Positions 40,959 through 49,042 of a DNA stretch of 64,000 nucleotides are shown piece by piece. Position numbers and translations under genes: made by a program. Origin of the DNA: Streptomyces canus (GTDB taxonomy: Bacteria > Actinomycetota > Actinomycetes > Streptomycetales > Streptomycetaceae). The notes below the pieces were generated by a model. That model had not been told where the DNA came from. It saw only the letters and a program-made list of their open reading frames with translations, and did not search any database. The stretch is taken from the NCBI RefSeq assembly GCF_030816965.1, contig NZ_JAUSYQ010000002.1:5367501-5431500 (forward strand), written 5' to 3'. The stretch's first letter is position 1; each line of letters begins with the position of its first letter.

Positions 40959-42334
40959 TGGCCGACCTGACGACGCTCCTGGAGGTGGGTGGTCCTGTCG
41001 CCGCGCTCGGCGGCGGGGCTGCCTACACCCGGGCCAAGTACCCGGCGGTCTACTGGTCCGCCGTCGGCGGCCCGATATCCACCGTCCGCCTGCTCAACTC
41101 GTACAGCTCCGTCATGGAGGCCTGCGGCCTGACCGTCGCACCCTCCCGGCTGCGGGTTCTCGCCGTGAAAGCCACCACCCGGCGAGAAGTCCGGCCGGTC
41201 CCGCCCCGCCGGGGACTCATCCGACCCACCTCGACCGGGCTGCGCATCCGGCTGCGGCTCGCACCCGGGCAGGAACCCGCCGACGTCGCCGCCTCGGCCG
41301 AACGGCTGCGGCACGCCTGGGGCGTTCACGCCGTCTACGTCACCACGATCAAGCCGGGTGTGGTCGAACTGCGGCTCGTCGGCTACGACGTCCTGCGGCG
41401 GGTGCGCATGCCCCGTAAGGCAGACTCCGGGTTTCTCAAGGTGCCGGTAGCGCTGCGGGAGAACGCCACGCCCTTCGTACGCGACTACCAGACCGTTCCC
41501 CACCAACTCACCCTCGGCGCAACCCTGTCCGGCAAGTCCATGTATCTGCGCCATCTCATCGCGGGACTGGCTCGACAGGCGGTCGCTCTCGTTGGCATCG
41601 ACTGCAAGCGGGGCGTCGAACTGGCGCCCTTCGCCGCTCGCCTGTCCGCCCTCGCCACCGACCCGGACGAAGCCGCAGAGCTGCTGCCCGTGCTGGTCAA
41701 GGAAATGGAGGACCGATACGACCTGATCAAGGCCAGGCAGGGCATCGCGCCCGGCACCCCGGACGAGGAGATCACCTCCGACATCTGGGGCCTGCCCGAT
41801 AGCGAACGCCCCGTGCCCATCGTCCTGTTCGTCGACGAGGTGGCCGAGCTCTTCCTCACCGCCACCCGCAAGGACGAGGAACGCCGGGACGAGATGGTCA
41901 CCCAGCTCATCCGCCTCGCCCAGCTCGGCCGAGCGGCCGGCATCTACCTGGAGGTGTGCGGGCAGCGCTTCGGTGCCGAACTCGGCAAGGGCGCCACCAT
42001 GCTCCGGGCCCAGCTCACCGGCCGGGTCTGCCACCGTGTCAACGACGAGGCCTCCGCCAAGATGGCGCTCGGCGACATCGCCCCGGAAGCGGTCTCCGCT
42101 GCCTGCGCCATCGCCCCAGAACTGCCCGGCCTGGCCGTCGCGGGCGACAACTCCGGCGGCTGGTCCCGCATCCGCACGCCATATCTCTCCCTCGGCGATG
42201 CCGCCGAGATCTGCCGGGAGTCGGCGCACCTCGTGCCCGACCTGCCCGCGCTCAAGCCCTTCCGGCCCGACGTCCCCGTACGCCTCGTAGAGACCTCGGG
42301 CCCGGTAATCCTGCCGCACCCGGTGACCGACTGA
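40958..42334 (+). CDS. traSA: FtsK/SpoIIIE-type DNA translocase, TraSA-like conjugation protein
   Basis: A 458-residue protein. The N-terminus has a single weak membrane segment (VGGPVAALGGGAAYTRAKYP). The FtsK core has Walker A GATLSGKS at ~187-194, Walker B IVLFVDEVAEL near ~289, and the downstream LAQLGRAAGIYLEVCGQRF. The C-terminal region ends without a clear FtsK gamma domain, as in TraSA/TraB. In Streptomyces a single TraB/TraSA protein moves double-stranded DNA through the mating contact. ATG overlaps the stop of the upstream gene (TGATG). The upstream regulator and downstream Spd genes form one transfer operon. Confidence 0.9.
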   Translation: MADLTTLLEVGGPVAALGGGAAYTRAKYPAVYWSAVGGPISTVRLLNSYSSVMEACGLTVAPSRLRVLAVKATTRREVRPVPPRRGLIRPTSTGLRIRLRLAPGQEPADVAASAERLRHAWGVHAVYVTTIKPGVVELRLVGYDVLRRVRMPRKADSGFLKVPVALRENATPFVRDYQTVPHQLTLGATLSGKSMYLRHLIAGLARQAVALVGIDCKRGVELAPFAARLSALATDPDEAAELLPVLVKEMEDRYDLIKARQGIAPGTPDEEITSDIWGLPDSERPVPIVLFVDEVAELFLTATRKDEERRDEMVTQLIRLAQLGRAAGIYLEVCGQRFGAELGKGATMLRAQLTGRVCHRVNDEASAKMALGDIAPEAVSAACAIAPELPGLAVAGDNSGGWSRIRTPYLSLGDAAEICRESAHLVPDLPALKPFRPDVPVRLVETSGPVILPHPVTD

Positions 42335-42416
42335 CGCTCCCCTCAACCCGGTCGGCGTGACCGCATCGTGCCACGTCCCTACCCCTGCCATGCCCGAAAC
42401 CGAAAGGAGCCGGACC

Positions 42417-43046
42417 GTGCGCGCCCATCTGGCCCGTGTCGACGCGGTGTTGGTCCAGGCGCTCATCGCCGCCGCGCTGTCCTTCGCCCACATCCACGAC
42501 ATCGCCATGGCGGCCGGACAGGACGGCTGGAAGGCGTGGGCCTACTCGATCAGCGTTGACCTGTTGCTCGTCGCCGCATGGCGTCGACTGCGCTCCGGTA
42601 CGGCCAAAGCGGCGGCCTGGTGCTGGTTCGTCATCGCACTCACCGCCTCCCTCGGCGCCAACGTCGCCACCGCCGGACTGCTCGACATGACCGACGTGCC
42701 GGCCTGGCTGCGCATCCTCGTCGCGGGCTGGCCCGCGGTCGCCTTCCTCGGCGGGACCCTCCTCGCCCACTCGGCGCCCAAGGCGGCCAACGACGAGCTC
42801 GGCACAGAGGTCATGGAGGACCAGGAGGACGAGCCCGAAGCCACACCCGACCCGGCTGACCAACCCACCACCGAATCGACCCCGCCAAACCCGCCCGTCC
42901 CGGTCCCGGTCGCCCTGGTCGACCACGCCCGCAAGGTCGCCGCCGAACACCACACCCGCACCGGAACCCGGATCGACACCCCAACCCTCCGCGCCCGCCT
43001 CGGCGTTCCCGCACCCCTGGCCGAAGCCATCGCCGCCCAACTCTGA
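42417..43046 (+). CDS. DUF2637 spread-type membrane protein
   Basis: A 209-residue protein. GTG 42417 has AAAGGAG 8 bases upstream, better than an upstream ATG at 42390. Three to four membrane spans lie in residues ~8-120 (AVLVQALIAAALSFAHIHDI; VSVDLLLVAAW-like; WCWFVIALTASLGANVATAG; ILVAGWPAVAFLGGTLLAHS). A Pro/Glu-rich linker and a C-terminal helical, DNA-binding-like part (ARLGVPAPLAEAIAA) follow. DUF2637 proteins are common between tra and rep of AICEs and Streptomyces plasmids and are thought to help intramycelial spread. Belongs to the transfer operon. Confidence 0.85.
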   Translation: MRAHLARVDAVLVQALIAAALSFAHIHDIAMAAGQDGWKAWAYSISVDLLLVAAWRRLRSGTAKAAAWCWFVIALTASLGANVATAGLLDMTDVPAWLRILVAGWPAVAFLGGTLLAHSAPKAANDELGTEVMEDQEDEPEATPDPADQPTTESTPPNPPVPVPVALVDHARKVAAEHHTRTGTRIDTPTLRARLGVPAPLAEAIAAQL

Positions 43047-43068
43047 AGGCGGGCCCTGTCGGGAGGCT

Positions 43069-43260
43069 TTACCGCTTCCGCCACACTCGCCGCGTTCCGA
43101 CAACGGCCGAAATGATCAGTACCTCAAGGCAGCACGTGGTGATCACGGTGGCCCAGGACTCGCCCAACCACCACCTTGCCCCGACCCAAGCGAGCCCGAG
43201 TACCAACGCGGCCGAACCGAAGGCGGCCAGCTGCCGCGCCCCTTGTGACATGCCGCTCAT
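43069..43260 (-). CDS. Small membrane protein, minus strand (uncertain)
   Basis: A 63-residue frame with two hydrophobic segments (LAAFGSAALVLGLAWVGARW and VITTCCLEVLIISAVVGTRR) and basic ends. No good ribosome binding site. It runs against the transfer operon in a 266-base gap, so it could be a shadow. The hydrophobic pattern and positive ends make it possible as a small membrane protein. Confidence 0.35.
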   Translation of the reverse strand: MSGMSQGARQLAAFGSAALVLGLAWVGARWWLGESWATVITTCCLEVLIISAVVGTRRVWRKR

Positions 43261-43312
43261 CTACGCACGTCCGCGCGCCCCAGACAAGCGAACAAAGGAA
43301 AGGAAACCGGCT

Positions 43313-43504
43313 GTGCCAGCCAACCGCCGCTTCCGCAACGCCACCCGCATCGGCCCCGTCCAGGTCGCCACCTCCTACGACGGCCGGGGACGCGAGAAGC
43401 ACACCGCCGCCTGCACGGCCCCGCGCTGCGGCTTCTCCGCCGACTACGACAGCCGCGCCGCCGCCGAACTGGCCGCCCGCACCCACCGCTGCCCCGCCCG
43501 CTGA
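43313..43504 (+). CDS. Mobile element transfer protein (small, Cys/His-containing)
   Basis: A 63-residue basic protein (NRRFRNATRIGPVQVATSYD, CTAPRCGFSADYDSRAAAEL). GTG 43313 with AAGGAAAGG upstream. It has C..CGF and a late HRC that could bind zinc. Very similar small proteins are annotated as mobile element transfer proteins in Streptomyces AICEs and lie between tra and spdB. DNA binding is likely but unproved. Followed by a second small gene after 16 bases. Confidence 0.8.
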   Translation: MPANRRFRNATRIGPVQVATSYDGRGREKHTAACTAPRCGFSADYDSRAAAELAARTHRCPAR

Positions 43505-43520
43505 AAGGACCCGTCGCCCT

Positions 43521-43715
43521 GTGACCGTCAGCCTTCCGCTCGTCGTCGTCCTCGGCTTCTTCGCCTGGGGAGCGGTCAAGTTCCTCGGCGTCCGCACCTG
43601 GATCGTCGTCCTGATCGCCCTCTTCGGCTTCTGGCTCTCGCACACCTTCCTCGCCCCCGCCATCGAGTCCGGCACGCGCTCCGGCGTGACCGTCATAAAC
43701 GGCTCACACGCCTAG
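43521..43715 (+). CDS. Small Spd-like membrane protein
   Basis: A 64-residue protein with two membrane spans (LPLVVVLGFFAWGAVKFLGV and TWIVVLIALFGFWLSHTFLA). GTG 43521 with GAAAGGAC upstream. The length and place between the mobile element transfer gene and the SpdB-like gene fit the small plasmid-spread proteins of Streptomyces. Function in spreading is inferred. The stop TAG lies inside the repeated motif CTAGACGAGTAGATA, ending the upstream unit and beginning the next. Confidence 0.75.
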   Translation: MTVSLPLVVVLGFFAWGAVKFLGVRTWIVVLIALFGFWLSHTFLAPAIESGTRSGVTVINGSHA

Positions 43716-43726
43716 ACGAGTAGATA
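43713..43726. promoter_or_regulatory. Repeated element motif TAGACGAGTAGATA (copy 2)
   Basis: The same 14-mer as at 40577-40590, 14 bases before the GTG of the SpdB-like gene. It overlaps the stop codon of the upstream small gene. Confidence 0.5.
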
Positions 43727-43740
43727 AGAAAGGCTCTGCC

Positions 43741-43989
43741 GTGTTCCTGCCCAAGTACCCCGACAACCCGACCCCGCCGCCCGCACACACCCACACCGCA
43801 ACGACCGACCCGGCACCCGCCCGCCGCGCACTGCCCTCGGTGTCCATCGATCAGAAGACGGTCGTCGCCCTGGTCGTCGGTGGCGTTGTCCTCACCGCGC
43901 TCCTGGCCGCCGTCGCCGTCACGGCCATCTCCGTAGCCGTGGCCGCCGTGGTCCTGCGCTCCCTGCTCCGCGACCACAACCGCCGCTGA
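43741..43989 (+). CDS. spdB: SpdB-like spread protein
   Basis: An 82-residue protein. A Pro/Thr-rich cytoplasmic N-terminus (DNPTPPPAHTHTATTDPAPA) is followed by one or two hydrophobic segments (VVALVVGGVVLTALLAAVAV, SVAVAAVVLRSLLRDHNRR). GTG 43741 with GAAAGG upstream. SpdB-type membrane proteins of Streptomyces plasmids act in intramycelial spread after conjugation. The Rep gene follows. Small, so the family call rests on position and composition. Confidence 0.7.
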   Translation: MFLPKYPDNPTPPPAHTHTATTDPAPARRALPSVSIDQKTVVALVVGGVVLTALLAAVAVTAISVAVAAVVLRSLLRDHNRR

Positions 43990-44080
43990 ACCTGGCCTCC
44001 GGGGCGGCGGCACACGACCAAGCATTTCGCCGCCCCGGGGCCTGTTCCTCCCGACCGAGCCAGTCAGAAGGAGAAGCGTC

Positions 44081-45424
44081 ATCTTCACCCGCACCACCCC
44101 AGCCCCCGTGCCGGAACTCGCGAACCTGGCCGCCCAGGGCACCCTCCCCGGTATCCTCCGCCAGCTCTCCAGCCTCGGCGGCTGCACTCACCCCATCCGC
44201 CTCGACGGCCACCGCACCGAATACGACCTCGACACCACCACCGGCGAGATCGGCCGCATCCTCCACCACCTCGACTCGACCAGCCTCCCCGCCGGCCAAC
44301 TCCTCGTCCGCTGCAATAACCGCCGCACAACCCGCTGCCCGGCCTGCGCAGAGGTCTACCGCCGCGACACCTTCCACCTGATCACCGCCGGACTGCGCGG
44401 CGGCAAGGGCACCCCGGAACAGGTCGGCGCCCACCCCCGCGTGTTCGCCACCTTCACCGCCCCCGGCTTCGGCCCGGTCCACAACCGCCGCACCGACGGC
44501 CGCCCCTGCCGCTGCGGCCTCCACCACGACCAGGACGACGACACCCTCGGCACCCCGCTCAACCCCGACACCTACGACTACGAAGCCGCCGTCCTCTGGA
44601 ACGCCCACGCGGGAGCTCTCTGGCGCCGCTTCTCGATCTACCTCCGCCGGGAAGTCGCCAAGCGCGCAGGCCTCTCACAACGCCGACTCCGCGACCACGC
44701 CCGCGTGTCCTTCGCCAAGGTCGCCGAGTACCAGAAGCGCGGAGCCGTCCACTTCCATGCAGTCATCCGCCTCGACGGCCCCGGCGGTGGAGACACCTCA
44801 CCGCCTGCTTGGGCCACCGCCGAGCTGCTCACCGACGCAATCCAAGCCGCGACCACGAAGGTCCGCGTGGACGGCCCGGTCATCAGCGGCCGCACCCACA
44901 CCTTCACCTTCGGCGACCAACTCGACGTCCGCACCATCCGATCCGCCGACTTCAACGACGGCCAGGAGCTCACCGAACGAGCCGTCGCCGCCTACATCGC
45001 CAAGTACGCAACCAAGGGCGCCGAAACAGCGACCGGCGCCCTCGACCGCCCGCTTAAGTTCGTCGCCGAGCTTGCCCAACTCGACATCAACGACCACGCC
45101 CGCCAACTCATCCGCACCGCCTGGACCCTCGGCGCCCGCAAAGACCTCGAACACCTCCGCCTGCGCGACTGGGCCCACATGCTCGGCTTCCGAGGCCACT
45201 TCTCCACCAAATCCCGCGGCTACTCCACCACCCTCGGCGCTCTTCGCAACGCCCGCGCCGAATGGCGCCGCGCCCAAGCCGCAGAAGCCACCAACCCTCA
45301 GCCGGAGACGACGTACGTCCTCGCCCACTGGGTCTTCGCCGGAACCGGCCTCTCCGACACCGAAGCCTGGCTGTCCGCATCCCTCGAACCCGCCCCCGGA
45401 ACGGAAGGGGAACCCACCGCATGA
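44081..45424 (+). CDS. repSA: Rolling-circle replication initiator, RepSA-like
   Basis: About 447 residues if it starts at the in-frame ATC 44081, which follows GAAGGAGAAGCGTC; 438 residues from GTG 44108. The HUH motif AVHFHAVIRLD (~residue 214 from GTG) binds metal, and AAYIAKYATKG (~residue 300) carries the likely catalytic Tyr. A Cys pair (RRTTRCPACAEVYRR) and CRCGLHH near residue 140 form a zinc-binding-like site common in Rep proteins of AICEs. It nicks the double-strand origin and begins replication after excision. Its stop overlaps xis (ATGA). Confidence 0.88.
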   Translation: MFTRTTPAPVPELANLAAQGTLPGILRQLSSLGGCTHPIRLDGHRTEYDLDTTTGEIGRILHHLDSTSLPAGQLLVRCNNRRTTRCPACAEVYRRDTFHLITAGLRGGKGTPEQVGAHPRVFATFTAPGFGPVHNRRTDGRPCRCGLHHDQDDDTLGTPLNPDTYDYEAAVLWNAHAGALWRRFSIYLRREVAKRAGLSQRRLRDHARVSFAKVAEYQKRGAVHFHAVIRLDGPGGGDTSPPAWATAELLTDAIQAATTKVRVDGPVISGRTHTFTFGDQLDVRTIRSADFNDGQELTERAVAAYIAKYATKGAETATGALDRPLKFVAELAQLDINDHARQLIRTAWTLGARKDLEHLRLRDWAHMLGFRGHFSTKSRGYSTTLGALRNARAEWRRAQAAEATNPQPETTYVLAHWVFAGTGLSDTEAWLSASLEPAPGTEGEPTA

Positions 45425-45633
45425 CCGATCGCTACCTGTCCGTCGACCAGGTCGCCGAGCTGCTCGGCACGACCGCCCGCTTTCCCCGGCGGCTGATCGA
45501 GGAACGGCGCATCCGGTACGTGAAGCTCGGCCGGCATGTGCGCATCCCGGAGAGCGCGGTCGAGGAGTTCGTCCAGTCCCGCACAGTCGAGCCGATCAGA
45601 CTCCGCCGCACCGGACTTCGGAGGGTCGCCTGA
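45421..45633 (+). CDS. xis: Excisionase, MerR-like helix-turn-helix
   Basis: A 70-residue protein (RYLSVDQVAELLGTTARFPR, then RLIEERRIRYVKLGRHVRIP) matching the MerR-like/DUF excisionase HTH_17 fold, with the helix-turn-helix in residues ~5-28 and basic wing 35-55. ATG 45421 overlaps the rep stop and its TGA overlaps the int start (TGATG), so rep, xis and int are translationally coupled. It is needed with Int for excision. Confidence 0.87.
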   Translation: MTDRYLSVDQVAELLGTTARFPRRLIEERRIRYVKLGRHVRIPESAVEEFVQSRTVEPIRLRRTGLRRVA

Positions 45634-46808
45634 TGGCCAACAAGAAGGGGAGACGTCGCCGCTTCGGGGCAGTGCGGCAGTACCGGTCCGGCCGCTGGAC
45701 CGCCTCGTACCTCGGTCCCGACGGTGAACGCATCCGCGCGGAGGAGACCTTCGAGACCAAGAAGGACGCGGAAGTCTGGCTGTCCCAGGTAGAGGCAGAC
45801 CTCACCCGAGGAGACTGGCGCGCTCCCGACGCCGGAGAGGTCAACTTCCGCGTCTACGCCGAAAAGTGGGTGGAGGAACGAGAGCTGGCCGTTCGCACCG
45901 ACGACCTGTACAAGCACCTGCTCCGCCTGTACATCCTCCCCACCTTCGGTGCCCTCGACCTGGACGAGATCACCGCTCCCCGCGTCCGTGAATGGAGGGC
46001 CGAGCGACTCCGTACGACCAAAGCCAAGACAACCGTCGCCAAGGCGTACCGCCTCCTCAAGGCCATTCTTGAGACAGCCGTCGACGACGATCTGATCACT
46101 CGCAACCCGTGCCGTATCAAGGGCGCAGGCAAGGAGTCAGCCACCGAACGTCGTATCGCCACTGTCGCCCAGGTCGACGCCCTCGCCAACGCCATCGGCA
46201 TCCGCTGGCGCCTGATGGTCTACCTGGGCGCGTACGGCCCCATGCGGCCCGAGGAACTGGCCGGCCTCCGCCGCCGAGACGTAGACCCGGACAACCTCGT
46301 GATCCACGTCCGCGTCGCCGAACCCGAGCGCACGAACGGCAAGCGGGCTCCCGGTGAGACCAAGTCCGACGCGGGTGTCCGTGCCGTCGTCCTCCCGGCC
46401 TTTCTTCACAAGGAGGTGAAGCAGCACCTCGCCTGGTTCGCGGAGAAGGGGGATGACGGGCTGGTGTTCGTCGGCGAGAAGGGAGCTCCGTTCCGGCGCA
46501 CTTCCTTCGGCCGGAAGTGGCGTCGGGCCCGCGCCGCTGCCGGTCTCCCAGACGGTTTCCGCTTCTACGACCTTCGCCACACCGGACACACGCTCTCGAC
46601 CCGCTCCGGTGCCACCCTCAAGGACACGATGGTCCGCGCGGGCCAGTCCTCCGAGAAGGCGGCGCTTATCTATCAGCACTCCGACGAGGAGCGGCAGCGA
46701 GACATCGCCTCCGGCCTCGACGACATGGTCCGTGCCGAGCGTGCGAAGCACCACAAGCAGGGGAGCGACCGCCCCGCGCACCACAAGGAGAAGTCCACCG
46801 GAAGCTAG
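45633..46808 (+). CDS. int: Tyrosine integrase
   Basis: A 391-residue tyrosine recombinase. The N-terminal arm-binding domain (residues ~8-65) has GAVRQYRSGRWTASYLGPDG; the core-binding domain covers ~75-160; the catalytic domain ~175-370. Catalytic residues: Arg205 (GPMRPEEL), Arg315 and nearby His in FYDLRHTGHT (His316/His319), Tyr347 (IYQHSDEE). It lies 90 bp from attR and integrates the element into the 3' end of tRNA-Gly. A degraded relative is at 5945-6325. Its C-terminus (RAERAKHHKQGSDRPAHHKE) is basic and low-complexity. Confidence 0.93.
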   Translation: MANKKGRRRRFGAVRQYRSGRWTASYLGPDGERIRAEETFETKKDAEVWLSQVEADLTRGDWRAPDAGEVNFRVYAEKWVEERELAVRTDDLYKHLLRLYILPTFGALDLDEITAPRVREWRAERLRTTKAKTTVAKAYRLLKAILETAVDDDLITRNPCRIKGAGKESATERRIATVAQVDALANAIGIRWRLMVYLGAYGPMRPEELAGLRRRDVDPDNLVIHVRVAEPERTNGKRAPGETKSDAGVRAVVLPAFLHKEVKQHLAWFAEKGDDGLVFVGEKGAPFRRTSFGRKWRRARAAAGLPDGFRFYDLRHTGHTLSTRSGATLKDTMVRAGQSSEKAALIYQHSDEERQRDIASGLDDMVRAERAKHHKQGSDRPAHHKEKSTGS

Positions 46809-46867
46809 CCGAGTCCTTATGGTGCAGTTGTGGTGCGCGACCTGCCCATCGGTCTAGACAACAAAGA

Positions 46868-46892
46868 ACCCCCGGGCCTCTGGCCTGGGGGT
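46868..46892. terminator. tRNA-Gly terminator carried by the element
   Basis: ACCCCCGGGCC-TCT-GGCCTGGGGGT is a 10/11-bp stem, followed on the minus strand by GTTCTTTGTTGT. It resembles the displaced chromosomal copy at 32533-32557. It can also end int transcription. Confidence 0.85.
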
Positions 46893-46898
46893 TTCGCA

Positions 46899-46946
46899 TG
46901 GAGCGGGTGACGAGAATCGAACTCGCGCTCTCAGCTTGGGAAGCTG
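46899..46946. repeat. attR core (48 bp)
   Basis: Perfect match to attL at 32564-32611. The intact tRNA is on this side, so the element brought a copy of the tRNA 3' half and restored the gene. The TGGTGC pair at 46820-46837 lies 60 bp inside and matches the pair near attL. Confidence 0.92.
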
Positions 46947-46972
46947 ATGTTCTACCATTAAACTACACCCGC
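46899..46972 (-). tRNA. tRNA-Gly (anticodon CCC)
   Basis: The minus strand folds as a tRNA: acceptor GCGGGTG/CACCCGC, D-stem GTTT/GAAC, anticodon stem TCAGC/GCTGA with loop TTCCCAA (anticodon CCC), and T-arm with GTTCGATTC. 71 nt without CCA (46902-46972); CCA is encoded at 46899-46901. The 3' half (46899-46946) is the attR core, restored by the integrated element. Confidence 0.95.
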
Positions 46973-47243
46973 GTAACACACCGGACGGACCGGTGCCGAA
47001 CGCAACGTTACCTTACCTCATCCCAGGCCCCCGGCGCTGAAGCCGTGGGGCCTGAGTGCGTCTCAGGGGCGGGACGGGGCTGCGGGCGGCGGGAGTTGGG
47101 GCGTACGGTGGAGAGGTGGAAGAGGGTCCGGGCGGGACCGGAGTGCCGCCTGGAGGGCCGTCCCGTTCATCCCGTAATGTGGCATTTGTCGTCAGGTGAG
47201 CAGTAGCCCGACGCGGCTCTTGGGGAAGGGACTCTTGGACTTG

Positions 47244-47402
47244 ATGGAGCGCACCGTCGTCCGTTGTGCCGATGGGCACGTGTTCAGCACCGCTTCGTTC
47301 CCGATGCAGCAGGCCGAGCGACTCGGTCCCGGACGGCTCGTCCGCTGTCCTCGCTGTGCGCGGCTTCGGAGTGTCGTTCCGGTGACCTTGGAGAAGCACT
47401 GA
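47244..47402 (+). CDS. Small zinc-ribbon-like protein
   Basis: A 52-residue protein ([35 protein letters not shown]) with C.....H and CPRC, a short zinc-ribbon-like arrangement. I chose ATG 47244, with GAAGGGA 13 bases upstream; a GTG 16 codons earlier (47196) lacks a ribosome binding site. Small Streptomyces proteins of this kind lie before dcd. Function is unknown. The 270-base gap to the tRNA holds no other gene. Confidence 0.65.
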   Translation: MERTVVRCADGHVFSTASFPMQQAERLGPGRLVRCPRCARLRSVVPVTLEKH

Positions 47403-47470
47403 AAGATCGGTACCAGGCGCGCGGTCCGTCCGATGGTGGTCGGTCCGCGCGCCTTGCGTATCCTCGGGGC

Positions 47471-48046
47471 GTGCTTCTCTCAGACAAGGACATCCGGGCC
47501 GAGATCGACGCCGGGCGGGTACGGATCGATCCCTACGACGAATCCATGGTGCAGCCGTCCAGCGTCGACGTGCGCCTCGACCGCTTCTTCCGGGTGTTCG
47601 AGAACCACCGCTACCCCCACATCGACCCCTCCGTCGAGCAGGCCGACCTCACACGACTCGTGGAGCCGGAGGGCGACGAGCCGTTCATCCTGCACCCCGG
47701 GGAGTTCGTCCTCGCCTCCACGTACGAGGTCATCACGCTTCCCGACGATCTCGCCTCCCGCCTCGAGGGCAAGTCCTCCCTCGGCCGGCTCGGACTCGTC
47801 ACCCACTCCACGGCCGGTTTCATCGACCCCGGCTTCAGCGGACACGTGACCCTCGAACTCTCCAACCTGGCCACGCTCCCCATCAAGCTCTGGCCGGGCA
47901 TGAAGATCGGCCAGCTGTGCATGTTCCGGCTCTCCTCGCCGGCCGAGTTCCCCTACGGCAGTGAGCGCTACGGCTCCCGCTACCAGGGCCAGCGCGGCCC
48001 GACCGCCTCCCGCTCCTTCCTCAACTTCCACCGGACCCAGGTATGA
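47471..48046 (+). CDS. dcd: dCTP deaminase
   Basis: A 191-residue trimeric enzyme that deaminates dCTP to dUTP in thymidylate synthesis. The active-site region [20 protein letters not shown] (~residues 117-137) contains the conserved Glu, and the dUTPase-like fold shows [15 protein letters not shown] and the C-terminal [14 protein letters not shown] 47471 gives the standard MLLSDKDI start. The length is normal. Its stop overlaps the start of a phosphoribosyltransferase (ATGA). Confidence 0.96.
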   Translation: MLLSDKDIRAEIDAGRVRIDPYDESMVQPSSVDVRLDRFFRVFENHRYPHIDPSVEQADLTRLVEPEGDEPFILHPGEFVLASTYEVITLPDDLASRLEGKSSLGRLGLVTHSTAGFIDPGFSGHVTLELSNLATLPIKLWPGMKIGQLCMFRLSSPAEFPYGSERYGSRYQGQRGPTASRSFLNFHRTQV

Positions 48047-48552
48047 GCGCGGTACGCGAGAACCTGACGTACGAGGACTTCGGCACGGCCGTCCGTGAGC
48101 TCGCGCAGACCATCGCCGACGACGGCTACGAGCCCGACATCGTGCTCTCGATCGCCCGCGGCGGAGTCTTCGTCGCCGGCGGCCTCGCGTACGCCCTCGA
48201 CTGCAAGAACCTCCACCTGGTGAACGTCGCGTTCTACACCGGCGTGGGGACCACTCTGGAAATGCCGGTCATGCTGGCCCCCGTTCCCAACACCATCGAC
48301 TTCTCCGAGAAGAAGGTCCTCATCACCGACGACGTCGCCGACACCGGCAAGACACTCAAACTGGTGCGCGACTTCTGCCTCGACGCCGTCGCCGAGGTCC
48401 GCTCGGCGGTCATCTACGAGAAGTCCCAGTCCCTGGTGAAGTGCGAGTACGTCTGGAAGCGCACGGACGACTGGATCAACTTTCCGTGGAGTGTTTTGCC
48501 TGTAGTTCGTAAGTCGGGCGAGCCGATCACTCCGTCGAAGGAAGCGCTCTGA
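48043..48552 (+). CDS. Phosphoribosyltransferase
   Basis: A 169-residue type I phosphoribosyltransferase. The PRPP-binding motif [14 protein letters not shown] (~residues 92-105) has the acidic pair, and the pyrophosphate loop is in [15 protein letters not shown] (~residues 35-49). It resembles hypoxanthine/xanthine-type enzymes but the base cannot be told. It overlaps dcd by 4 bases (ATGA), so the two nucleotide-metabolism genes are coexpressed. Followed by a hairpin at 48569-48597. Confidence 0.9.
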   Translation: MSAVRENLTYEDFGTAVRELAQTIADDGYEPDIVLSIARGGVFVAGGLAYALDCKNLHLVNVAFYTGVGTTLEMPVMLAPVPNTIDFSEKKVLITDDVADTGKTLKLVRDFCLDAVAEVRSAVIYEKSQSLVKCEYVWKRTDDWINFPWSVLPVVRKSGEPITPSKEAL

Positions 48553-48568
48553 CCTGCTGCTCTGCAAG

Positions 48569-48597
48569 ATCCCCGGCCTTGGTAGACCAGGGATCTT
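48569..48597 (+). terminator. Terminator after the phosphoribosyltransferase
   Basis: AGATCCC ... GGGATCT arms with GGCC/GGTC-like inner pairs and a short loop, then TTCGTTTT. It ends the dcd operon. Confidence 0.6.
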
Positions 48598-48709
48598 CGT
48601 TTTGGACACAGGATTGGAACCTGGCCTCATCCTTATCAGGTCGATCATGAGGTCTCGGCGAGGTCGGTCGACCGCCTGACTCCGTGACTGTTGGTGTCAG
48701 CCGCTGGTG

Positions 48710-48919
48710 TCAGGCACCGGGTGCCCTCTTGACAGGTCCGGCAGTCGCTGCTGCACCGCTGACTGTGAGAGCGAGCGTAAGGAGCGCTGCTGCATCCGCG
48801 TACGCACCCACGATCTCGGCCCAAGTCGGTGAAGCGAGCACGACCACGACGATGATCGTGATCACTGCGAGTTGCTGGCGCGGGTTTGACACACAGCCCT
48901 CAGCAAGGGGCAAACTCAT
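48710..48919 (-). CDS. Small membrane protein
   Basis: A 69-residue protein with GGAGG 7 bases before ATG 48919, a strong argument that it is real. Two hydrophobic segments (LAVITIIVVVVLASPTWAEI and DAAALLTLALTVSGAAATAG). No family is known. It stands alone between the dcd operon and the toxin locus. Confidence 0.6.
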   Translation of the reverse strand: MSLPLAEGCVSNPRQQLAVITIIVVVVLASPTWAEIVGAYADAAALLTLALTVSGAAATAGPVKRAPGA

Positions 48920-49042
48920 GTCTGAGCCTCCGGGTTCAATGGCCCACCTGCCGCTCGGCCTGTCAGCATGCGCGGTCAGGTGGGCTCCGTCGTGACGATG
49001 AGGACTCTAGCCAGCCACAAGCGGACTCCCTGGGCGGTGCGA

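Larger units (their letters stand above)
32564..46946. mobile_element. Integrated AICE of the pSAM2 class (about 14.3 kb)
   Basis: The element is bounded by 48-bp perfect direct repeats (32564-32611 and 46899-46946), which are the 3' part of tRNA-Gly(CCC). Its right end holds rep, xis and int in the order typical of AICEs, with overlapping starts. It also encodes a TraSA-type FtsK translocase, Spd-type proteins, a Nudix immunity-like protein, a GntR regulator and a two-component-free HATPase. All conserved modules (site-specific recombination, rolling-circle replication, septal-DNA-translocator conjugation, regulation) are present and their genes look intact, so the element may be functional. 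Cargo lies in the left third. Confidence 0.92.
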
